This document shows, piece after piece, positions 54,117 to 64,000 of a DNA stretch of 64,000 nucleotides (position 1 is the stretch's first letter; each line of letters begins with the position of its first letter). The notes beneath the pieces are model-generated. The model worked only from the letters and a program-made list of their open reading frames with translations. It searched no databases and was not told where the DNA came from. A program made the position numbers and the translations under genes. The stretch spans positions 22,917,225-22,981,224 of the forward strand of contig OX387606.1 of the NCBI GenBank assembly GCA_947568835.1, given 5' to 3'. The stretch comes from Protonemura montana. Its lineage: Eukaryota; Arthropoda; Insecta; Plecoptera; Nemouridae.

Positions 54117-54556
54117 AATAATAATTATTATTTGTGGTGTTTAACGACGCACTGTTTTGACAACTGGCCCTGCGGCACTGGTCTAATGGCGTCGGTGAAT
54201 GAGTGGATGATGATGAACCTAATCTAGCCTAGAAGGGAGGAGGGGAAACCCGGTGCCGGCACGTAGCCTACTCCTGTCGAAAAGCACCAAGGGGACCACC
54301 GGCTTCACGTCCCTTCCGAAGGACGGTACAACTCGAACAGCAGGATTCCTCCACAGATCCATGCTGTCGAGAGGTTAATAAGCGAGGCGAATGAAGTTGC
54401 TGTACTAACTTTCATCCCTCCAACCTCTCTCCTGAACAGAACTGGTCATGTGTATAATGGTCACCCATTCAATACCTGACTCAGCGCAGTGTTGCTTAAC
54501 TTCGGTGATCTAACGAGAACCGGTGTTTCCAACACGTCAAACCGTTCGGTAGATAT
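54117..54556 (-). mobile_element. 5S-derived SINE, full length, inside the 80-bp satellite
   Basis: The best preserved copy, read in reverse complement. Tail AATAATAATT at 54117-54130, then GGTGTTTAACGACGCACTGT, the central body, TCTCTCCTGAACAGAACTGG, and the 5S-like head (GGTCACCCATTCAATACCTG, GTTGCTTAACTTCGGTGATC) ending CAAACCGTTCGG at about 54550. About 440 bp. Confidence 0.85.
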
Positions 54557-56245
54557 GGTGAATAACACGCGGGTCAACTTAATGTCACTGTATCTTATAG
54601 GGCTCTAAAGTGGGTGTCTTTTTGGTTCTCTCTTATGGTGAATAACACGCGGGTTAACTTTAGGTCACTGTATCTTACAGGGCTCTAAAGTGGGTGTCTT
54701 TTTGGTTCTCTCTTATGGTGAATAACACGCGGGTTAACTTTAGGTCACTGTATCTTACAGGGCTCTAAAGTGGGTGTCTTTTTGGTTCTCTCTTATGGTG
54801 AATAACACGCGGGTTAACTTTAGGTCACTGTATCTTATAGGGCTCTAAAGTGGGTGTCTTTTTGGTTCTCTCTTATGGTGAATAACACGCGGGTCAACTT
54901 TAGGTCACTGTATCTTATAGGGCTCTAAAGTGGGTGTCTTTTTGGTTCTCTCTTATGGTGAATAACACGCGGGTTAACTTTAGGTCACTGTATCTTATAG
55001 GGCTCTAAAGTGGGTGTCTTTTTGGTTCTCTCTTATGGTGAATAACACGCGGGTCAACTTAATGTCACTGTATCTATAGGGCTCTAAAGTGGGTCTCTTT
55101 TTGGTTCTCTCTTATGGTGAATAACACGCGGGTCAACTTAATGTCACTGTATCTTATAGGGCTCTAAAGTGGGTCTCTTTTTGGTTCTCTCTTATGGTGA
55201 ATAACACGCGGGTTAACTTTAGGTCACTGTATCTTATAGGGCTCTAAAGTGGGTGTCTTTTTGGTTCTCTCTTATGGTGAATAACACGCGGGTCAACTTA
55301 ATGTCACTGTATCTATAGGGCTCTAAAGTGGGTGTCTTTTTGGTTCTCTCTTATGGTGAATAACACGCGGGTCAACTTAATGTCACTGTATCTTATAGGG
55401 CTCTAAAGTGGGTGTCTTTTTGGTTCTCTCTTATGGTGAATAACACGCGGGTCAACTTAATGTCACTGTATCTTAAAGGGCTCTAAAGTGGGTCTCTTTT
55501 TGGTTCTCTCTTATGGTGAATAACACGTGGGTCAACTTTAGGTCACTGTATCTATAGGGCTCTAAAGTGGGTGTCTTTTTGGTTCTCTCTTATGGTGAAT
55601 AACACGCGGGTCAACTTAATGTCACTGTATCTATAGGGCTCTAAAGTGGGTGTCTTTTTGGTTCTCTCTTATGGTGAATAACACGCGGGTCAACTTAATG
55701 TCACTGTATCTTATAGTGCTCTAAAGTGGGTGTCTTTTTGGTTCTCTCTTATGGTGAATAACACGCGGGTCAACTTAATGTCACTGTATCTATAGGGCTC
55801 TAAAGTGGGTGTCTTTTTGGTTCTCTCTTATGGTGAATAACACGCGGGTCAACTTAATGTCACTGTATCTTATAGGGCTCTAAAGTGGGTGTCTTTTTGG
55901 TTCTCTCTTATGGTGAATAACACGCGGGTCAACTTAATGTCACTGTATCTTAAAGGGCTCTAAAGTGGGTCTCTTTTTGGTTCTCTCTTATGGTGAATAA
56001 CACGTGGGTCAACTTTAGGTCACTGTATCGTATAGGGCTGTAAAGTGGGTCTCTTTTTGGTCTCTTATGGTGAATAAAACGTGGGTCAACTTTAGGTCAC
56101 TGTATCTTATAGGGCTGTAATGTGGGTCTCTTTTTGGTTCTCTCTTATGGTGAATAACACGTGGGTCAACTTTAGGTCACTGTATCTTATAGGGCTGTAA
56201 TGTGGGTCTCTTTTTGGTTCTCTCTTATGACAAATAACACGTGGG
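54557..56245. repeat. 80-bp satellite array, about 21 copies
   Basis: Units contain GGTGAATAACACGCGGGTCA, CACTGTATCTTATAGGGCTC and GTGGGTGTCTTTTTGGTTCT. Two main variants are interspersed, GGTTAACTTTAGG and GGTCAACTTAATG. Several units lack one or two bases after TATCT. Divergence rises toward the right edge (after about 55990), as expected for array borders. Confidence 0.95.
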
Positions 56246-58001
56246 TCAACTTTAGGCCGCGCAAGTTAATCCTTTTACTTGTTATATGGCGAAAATAAAT
56301 CAGCTGAATGCTAATGCTTGATATTTTGAAATAAAGAAACAAAAGAGCTTTATTGACATTTTGTGAACTCAGCCAAAAAGTGACAAATTTTATCATATTT
56401 GCTCGAGGTTGTGGCTGCGTATGAATTTTGTAGGTACGCACAGGTAGTATCTTGATGGTGCATATGGTTCATAGATAATAGGTACACATTTAATTTTAGA
56501 ATGTTTATTGACTCATTTAACGATGACCATTAATCATAATTTGCCATTTAACGATATTACTAATGAAATGCAGAAATAGTTGCTAGTGTGTCCGTAACTA
56601 ACACACGTCGTTAATGGTCTTCTATGTATTGAAAAAATAACGTTTTCATTATTTGGGTACCAATTTTTGAGAGGTTATGACTATCTATCATAATGAAACG
56701 TACCTGTATACTTTTAATTACTATGTAATTGTTACTTTTACCAATCTTCTTGCACATTTATATCAAATTTGATACGACAGTGTTTCGGGTACAGAAAAAC
56801 AGGACCCATCATGGCCAGCAATCTTTTGATAAAAACCACTGTTGGCATGCGATGTTATAAAATCACTCTATAGCAGCGACCTATCTAGCAGGCAATGCTA
56901 TCAGCTCGACGATCGAAGCAGGAGGAAAACAATTTGTGGAACTAAACTAGATCCGAAAATAAAATCGACATGAAAAAAACGGCTTCGTTAGAAGCAAGAA
57001 TGCCTGAACATTATAAGTAAAACGGTGACATTTTCAAGAATGTTGAAATGGTAGCACAGCAAAACTAATTGGGCACATTATTTAAGTATATATAGGTATA
57101 GAAGATGCTCTGTTATTATAACAAACCCTATGGTTTCGACACAAGCAAAAAAAAAAGTAACCGAGATAAAACCTATCAAATAATAAATTATGCGAGGATT
57201 TCGGCCGCCAACAAGAACTATTAATATTGTTTCATCCATTTCGGCTTGGAAGCCATTTCAGGAGTTAGATCTTTGATAGGAGTCAACTTTATTTTAGTGA
57301 CCAAAGCCATGCCACATGATACGACCGGCAGAGACACGGCAGCTGTCACCTGCAGTAACCCTTTAATTTGCACATTCTCTTGAAATATAACGAATCAGAA
57401 CGATAAGCGGCAGCATCAGAATAAAAATGACATCATTTACTTCTTATTATAATTTATACACCTGTAAAACGGCGAAGATACTCCAACACGAATAAAATTA
57501 TCAAATTTCAAACACTTCAGTCTAAAACTAAAAAGAAACTAATAGCAACAATAAAAATGTAGTGGTCCTATAATCATAATACTAATCGGACTCTGACACG
57601 CGGTAAATAAATCAATAGAGCGGCGACGGCGGAAACGTCAAACTGGTGTCATATTTTGACAGCCTCTAGAAAACACGGCCAGTGCAGACGGCAACTTAAC
57701 GGCCATAACAAAAGAATGTTTTCAAATCAGACACATGGCGCGGGCGCGAGTGCTGCGGCGGACGTGTGAATTCAGTCAGCTGCAAATGATATCCAGGAAT
57801 CATACAGAGAGAACATTGATTAAGTGTCAGGATCCAACATTTTGAGGTTATGCTTGTTGTAGCCAAGCACATCCAGTGTCAATATGTGCTTTCGAGTTGG
57901 TTCGAGTCTGTGAGAATACTTTGCTAGGCACGAAGTGTATGCTAAAATCGCACTGGCACATTTTGCAACGATGCCGGGAAACATTTGATGCGATTTAACC
58001 A
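56246..58001. other. Intergenic AT-rich sequence, no gene seen
   Basis: No ORF longer than about 85 codons and no recognised repeats. A slightly GC-richer stretch at about 57600-57780 (GGCGACGGCGGAAACGTC) has no coding support. Confidence 0.4.
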
Positions 58002-58428
58002 TGATTTGCGGAGTTTAACGGCGCACTGTTTTGATATAGAGAACTGCGCCTCTGGTCTTATGGCGTCGATGAATGAGTGTGTGAAGATGGGAAACACGAT
58101 TAACCAAATCTAGTCTAGAAGGGAGGAGGGGAGACCTAATGTCGGCTCGTAGTCTATACTCTACAGTGCCACCGGCATAATGCCACTTCACTTCCTTAGG
58201 ATAGTATAATGCGAACAACAGAGCTCCTCCACAAATCGAGAGGTTGCTGTCGAGAGGTTGATAATTAAGTCGAGTGAAGTTGTTATGCTAACTTCAATCC
58301 CATTATCCTCTCTCCCGAAACAGAACTGTAGCTGTGTGTGTACGATGGTCACCCATTTCAATACGTGACACAGCGAAGTGTTGCTTAACTTCGGTGATCG
58401 CACGAGCACCAGTGTTTAGCGTTTTAGT
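58002..58428 (-). mobile_element. 5S-derived SINE, diverged full-length copy
   Basis: Reverse-complement copy from GGAGTTTAACGGCGCACTGT (58012) through body motifs to the 5S-like head (GGTCACCCATTTCAATACG, GTTGCTTAACTTCGGTGATC) near 58400. More substitutions than the 54-kb copy. Confidence 0.8.
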
Positions 58429-59100
58429 ATTTTTACCTTTCAAAGACCTTTTTAATATTTTGCCTTAACAGTTCGTTAGTACCTACGGGTGAAAAATAAA
58501 CTGTCTCCGAGACTGACTTCGGTTTACTAGGTATAACATGGTTTACATTTCAATTCTTTTATCCGAGCTAAGCTGGTGCATTCTGACATCGTGTAATTGA
58601 TTAAATAAACAATTTCTTTTAACTAATCAAAAAAGAGTCAGTTTTACTGCATCGCTTGCTGTTATTGTACGTCAGATCATGGAAATCAAGGGGTTGTTAG
58701 GTTCTCTATGAAAAATATAGTATAACGTGAAAATTATCAGAATGATAATTGAATTCGAAACGTAAAAAAACGTAATGTGATTTTCCCAAAATCTCCATAA
58801 ACGTCCAATTTTTAGCGATATTAACTGAAAATCGGCCACAAAAATCCCACCGACCCTACATCGGAAAGTATCCAACCAAGGGTATAATAATCCCATGCTC
58901 ATTCACGCCGATCGACTCTTCTTGGGTAACAATAAACCAGCAAATAAAGAGTCGTTATCCTGCAGCTCGGCTTAGAATAATGCCCTCGACCCTGAATAAC
59001 GCCCCCCCCCCCCCCCCCCCCCCCCCCCGAGTGGCGCGTAACTGGTATGAGAATCACACTGTACTAACAAGCAAGGAACACCACCCATTTGTTCTCCTAT
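58429..59100. other. Intergenic; 27-base C run
   Basis: AT-rich sequence with no gene support. A pure C run occupies 59002-59028. Confidence 0.5.
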
Positions 59101-59235
59101 TCCTACGCGTGACTCGTGGGATCGACGCCGACGCCGCGCGGGAGGGCGTCTTTGCGCCACGTGACCGTGGACGTCGTCGTTGACGTCAATAGGGCGGCGT
59201 CGCGACGGCGCTCGCTCAGCGGGATTTCAACAACG
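59101..59235. promoter_or_regulatory. GC-rich patch with E-box, CRE and GC-box motifs (candidate promoter)
   Basis: In an otherwise AT-rich region this patch has CACGTG at 59158-59163 (in GCCACGTGAC), a palindromic cAMP-response-element TGACGTCA at 59181-59188, and GGGCGG at about 59192-59197. Such clusters mark promoters of housekeeping-type genes in animals. No transcript start or linked exon is proven. Confidence 0.3.
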
Positions 59236-62200
59236 AGGACTCACTCGATCTGTGTTTGCTGCAACTAATCCCTACTCCTTTCGGTGTATTTCGCATTGTT
59301 GTTGTTACATGACAAACAATACGCATGTTCTTATAACGCACTCGCACTGCGTAGATTTGCTGCGTATTACAGTTAATCTGTATACAAAATGAAATGCTGG
59401 TTATTCTTATCTCCAGAAGGCGTAGAGAGGGTGAAAGATGTGCGTAGAGCTCTGACAATATCTTCACTTTTTAGCCGACTTTTGCGGTACACCACGCTAA
59501 TTAATGATTGGCTTGCATTTCAGTAATTTCATGGCAAAAATTAGGAGCGATTAATGTAAAAAACTGTATTTTGAAGTTTAAAAAATTGCCCAAAAATGGT
59601 TAAACCATATTGAAACACTTTGTCCAGGTTCTTAAAAAACACCAATCCCATAATTTTCTAGATACCGTATACCCATGTACTAGTATATTTAACAATTACC
59701 TACAGAATGTTGGTTAGTATTGAATTAAAAAGTCCTAAGTATCATGTGAAACCAGCTCTAGTCTCCGCTTACTCGCTCAATTCCCCCAGCGCACCTCATG
59801 GGGTAGCAACATATGCGAGCCGAGGGTGTTTGGCATATCCCGTGACGGGAGACGTATGCCTGCCTGTACACAATGCACCTTCAAATACAACAGGCTTTTT
59901 ACTACACCCTGCATCGGCACACGTTGGATCTCGTTACACAGTACACCATGCAGTGCATCAAAGTCAAATCATACGCCAGACAACATGTCGCGGGCGGTGA
60001 CCACCCGTGATATTGTGCAATGCTTCGAGACTGTCACAAGCAAACGTGGAGGTATCAAACCCAAGCGATGACTGGCAGTCACGTCTGGCGCAGGCGCTGT
60101 TTGAATCCCAATCAGTTTTCCCTTCCATTTTGTCTGGAAACTCAAGCGAAGCAAGTGTCGATTTGTTAGGTGCACCCTTGCCGTGTCATGCGGGCTGCAG
60201 AAGTGAAGCAAGTACAAAGAGCAAAAGCATACGGGCAATTATTAATCAAAAATGACAAAGTCTTATCTTCAAAGATCTATCTATAAGAGCGAACGGTTTG
60301 ATGAGTTGCAAACATAAGGTGATGCTGAGAATGAAACTGTATTAAGAACCTAAGTATAAGCAGCAAAACCAGCGCCGTTGTCAAAACAGCGCGTCGCTAA
60401 ACATGGACCAACGAGTCCATCTCTTGCCCCGAGCTCCTCGAAGCACGTCTCCAGCGTGTGAAACGCCCTCGTAAGCTGCCAGAGAAAGGGGTCAAGGGGG
60501 AGGACGACGTCGAGTGTGCGAGCGTGTTCGAGGATCCCGTCGTTGCGCGGACCTTCCACCAGGAGAGCCACTGCAACGTTCCCACGACACCCCACGACGG
60601 AAACCTCGCGCTCGGTGGATGCTCATTACAGCTACGTGCCTCAAGGACACCGTTGAGGGCTGACGGCGTCGTGGTGTAAAGTCCTTATTGCGGTCACGTG
60701 TGGTGTCTCAGCGTTCACCCTAAAGGGGGGGGGGGGGGGGGGGGGGACTAGAAGATGTCCTGACATTGCCCGAGCATTTTGTCGACAGCTGAAACTGTTC
60801 GGCGAGTGCGAAGAGTACAGCATATTTGAATAATTACCTCCATTATTTTAATTTATAATTATCATTTAGGAATGTTCATTTAGGAATGAACATATTCTCA
60901 CTATGTCTGAGAAAGAAATCTTGTATTTCTATCTTATCCCCTTGTATGTTCAGGAAGGAAGGAAATTTTCATGTTCAAGCAGCGGGTGCCTCGTACTAAC
61001 CCGCTGGTTGTTCCCAAGACGGCTTCCTCGCTATCGCGGGGCTACGAGCCGCCTGTCCTCCGTGTCGTCGGCCCATTGCTGCGTTAGGGCCTCATCCGAG
61101 GACCCCGTTGACCTGTGGCATCCAACACTAAGACAACACGCCGTGGTGCTTGAGATCTTAAGCGCACGCCAGTTGCAAAGACAGCGGTTGCAAGATTTAG
61201 ACCATGATGACTGGAACGTCCAATAACAACGCTGCAACGGTCGTCCTCGGTGACGTCGTATAACTTGCAGGCCGACGATCAATTGATTGGCTGCATCGGC
61301 GAGCGCTTTGATCGCGAGCACAGGGTGCCCGGGAAGCAGGGGTCGACGCCGAGACAGCTGAATGTTGCGATGGTAATAACTGGAATACATCTCGCAATTA
61401 AGCCATTACACAGATTTCCTGACGGTGACTTAAAAGTAGTGAGAAATTCCCGGCATGCGCTTCTGGAGAGAATCCAAGAATGAATGATATTTTAAATGAG
61501 CGCCGAGTTGTTGCATTGTAGAGGTGATCTGAACGACAGTCCTCTGCGTCTGATGCTGAGTTTGCGGCCCAATTAACTTTGTATATAGAAGGTGCATTGA
61601 AAGGAGATGGCCGCGTTTCTTACGCCGATCGCCTCGGCTAGCTGTCTCTGTCGTTCTACTTGAAAGGCGGGAAACGAAAATAAATCGAGTGCAAAAAAAT
61701 GGCAAAAAAATGCGACACACATATACACACCGAGACAGAAAAATCTGAGGAAACTCGTTTTCGATTTCGTTGCTAATTAGTTTGGTTAACCGGTCACTAG
61801 TTTACCCATAACCGGGCAAGGGCCCACGAAGAGCGGCCATTGGGGCGTTCTGGCTGGGCTAGCGAGGCGGCAGGAAGATCTGCAGGTGAAGTGTGTTTAG
61901 TTGTCGACTTACCGCCGTACTTGCGATCCAACGCGCGGACAGCGGAAGTCTCCGGAGGATGTCTTCGGGCGTCTCAAGAGTTGACACCGCCAGTGAAGTG
62001 CCCCGCAGTGAACTTCAAGCGAAAACCCAGGAAGCCGCGTGGGAAGTGGGTTGACAAACGGTGTGGAAATGTGCTTGCAACGGGACGGTGCTAGAAGAGA
62101 TGACGAGTCTCTGAGGGGTGAAGTTGGTCAGCGTGGTCATCATAGGTCAGGTCATTTTGTGGGAGTGATTTGCAAAGTGATATTGTATATACACATGCAC

Positions 62201-64000
62201 AGACTAAGAAAATTCATCTCCAGAAACTCTGACAACATTCTTATCAATCAGGTCTGAACGGAATGAGGTAATTAACCCCACCGTTCACGTACATAAGCTT
62301 ATATGATGATACCAATTATCGATCTCTGTTTCGCAATCAATTATTTTATATTTAAACTCTTGATTGAATCGTCCTGAAAAGCTGAATCGTTTGGCGTTTA
62401 CCGTTTATCCTGAAGTGAACGGTGAGTGACGCGACCGTTGATACCATCTTCAGGCAGGTAACTCATCTCCACCGGATTGCAGTCGCTGCACCCATCGCGG
62501 TACGGCGCAGTGACGCTCGGGTGTCGGATCATGAGGCCTGACAGCTGGGATGACAGGGACACCTTATCAGTCGATCGTGATTGCCAGGTTAAGCGTGTCT
62601 TGAGCATTCATCTCAAGGCAGTCCTTCATAAAAGTGCACCGAGTTCAGTCTTGGTCATCACATACGGTTTCTACTATCAATATCGAACGCAATGACCGCA
62701 GAAATCATCCGGTGGATTCGACCGCGACTTTCGCCCGTCCTCGCAGAAAACACTCCAATTAGCGCGTGCAGAGTTTTTTTCCTTTATAACTTTGTTCTAC
62801 AGGAATTATTAATAGCCCAATTTAGCGAGGCGTAGATTCCAATGTTCGCTTCATTGTATCGATAAAGGCTCTTGAAATATTCCCCGCGTCGCTTGGAATT
62901 CGCTTTTTAATGGCTGCCCGCGATAGCGCAGCGCACCCATTAAAACAAACAGATGGTAGAGCTCGCCGCTGCGACTGGATCGCTCGATGCACGGTAGTTT
63001 TCGATTGTCATCCTGGCCCACGGCAGCTGGATTAATCCCTCCGACTGCCGATGTCGGCGTAGCTGCAGGTGCCGACGGCTTGAAACAAACCTAACGTCTC
63101 GAAACACATTACCAAGCGTTTGCCGCTCTTAAGCGATGCGATTCGAATCGAGTCCAATGCAAATTCTAAAATGTTCGCATGAAAAGTCAATCCGTTACCT
63201 CTATGAAAGATAAACGGGGACCACCGATTTCAAATCGGCTTACTTTGGTCTTCCATAAATTTGAATACCGCCACTGCAGTTCAAATGCAGTTCAAACCGG
63301 GATTGTTTCTATTCCATCACTTGCATTACAAATAAAGTGATTATTACATTTTGACACGCCGACCTTGACAGTTATTGACACAAACAACGGAAAAGGTCGG
63401 TCAATGTGAAATGATGAAAGTCTAATTCATGTGGCTTGAAGATTGAAGGTACAGCTTGCATGAAACTTGCACTGAAACCGAAACGATACCAAGAAGACTT
63501 GTGAATCACATATGATTCACAGGTTGAATGCGTCACATGCCTCAGATATCTGGTTCAGGAGGAACCGATGTGTTTTTGACTTCCCCTCCACGCCCTCCTT
63601 CCACCAGAAAAAATGCCTGAAATAAGGGTTAACCGTCTTTGCACGTAAAATAGAGGTCACGTGTGCACGTGATTCCGGAGCTACGTGCCATGCACGTGCT
63701 ATCGGGACTGTTCGGTTTTGCTTGAAAGTCGAGAAGTTTGTTGGATGGGATTGCACGAAGGGGAGGCGACGTGCGTGTGTGGGGGGGGGGGGGGGGATTT
63801 TAATGATCTCCTGGTAGCACAGAGGGATTGAATGGGATTCAAGACCCGAGCGCCGCCAAGTTTTGCATCATTAGGACCGGGGAGAATCTCTATGCAAGGC
63901 AAAGATGGCGCTCGCTTTGCGTCGAGGGAAGATATTCGATCTGAATTCCTTACACTATGAAAAGAGTCCATATACTTGAAGATAAAAGATGCCATCTCCT
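59236..64000. other. Right flank; no assembled gene
   Basis: GC-richer blocks at 59750-60260, 60400-60700, 60980-61400, 61830-62100 and 62880-63090 hold open frames without recognised domains. G runs lie at 60725-60746 and 63781-63796. A small fragment of the SINE 3' end (GTTGTCAAAACAGCGCGTCG) lies at about 60375-60396. Some blocks may be exons or regulatory DNA of a gene extending beyond the window. Confidence 0.4.
63658..63698. promoter_or_regulatory. Cluster of three CACGTG E-boxes
   Basis: Palindromic CACGTG occurs at 63658-63663, 63666-63671 and 63693-63698, with further ACGTG cores at about 63683 and a related CACGT at 63642. bHLH (USF, MITF, Myc/Max) or HIF-type factors bind such sites. 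Function is inferred from density only. Confidence 0.35.

Noticed and set aside
54440-54550. A functional 5S rRNA gene
   Set aside because: Only the internal promoter-like part of 5S is present and it is fused to a SINE body and tail; the rest of the rRNA is missing or diverged.
61031-61483. Overlapping open frames on both strands at 61.0-61.5 kb
   Set aside because: Both strands are open because of GC-rich composition; no domain, no repeat and no consistent splice signals were found.

Overview
The window is eukaryotic nuclear DNA from an invertebrate animal. Genes are split by GT-AG introns, exons are GC-rich in AT-rich introns, and minisatellites, SINEs, MITEs, LINE tails and DNA transposons fill the rest. 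Nothing fixes the species; a non-insect arthropod is a guess.

Left part (1-14.8 kb): a plus-strand gene for an extracellular-type leucine-rich repeat protein (last seven coding exons 3525-8052, poly(A) signal 8629) ends just before a 41-bp minisatellite. Next comes an intact 4.1-kb DNA transposon (9435-13547) with ~480-bp terminal inverted repeats, a perfect 8-bp target duplication and an uninterrupted 860-codon transposase-like ORF that I cannot assign to a named superfamily.

Middle (14.8-48.9 kb): two minus-strand ubiquitin/proteostasis genes lie in tandem. One is a ZER1 orthologue (10 coding exons, 26776 to 14830, 787 aa), the CUL2 receptor for N-terminal glycine degrons. The other is a BAG6/Scythe orthologue (22 coding exons, 48808 to 28650, about 1169 aa), with an N-terminal ubiquitin-like domain, an NLS and a C-terminal BAG-like domain. 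I assembled both from splice sites whose phases agree at every junction. The LRR gene and ZER1 converge on the transposon; ZER1 starts about 1.8 kb beyond the BAG6 stop codon.

Right part (48.9-64 kb): no gene could be assembled. It holds a pogo/Tigger-like remnant, a LINE fragment, a 5S rRNA-derived SINE inserted in a long 80-bp satellite, and unassigned GC-rich patches near 59-63 kb that carry promoter-like motifs.

The most notable signals are the unclassified transposon, the 5S-derived SINE family that appears to have seeded two tandem arrays, and a tendency of intronic minisatellites to start within about 20-160 bp of splice sites.
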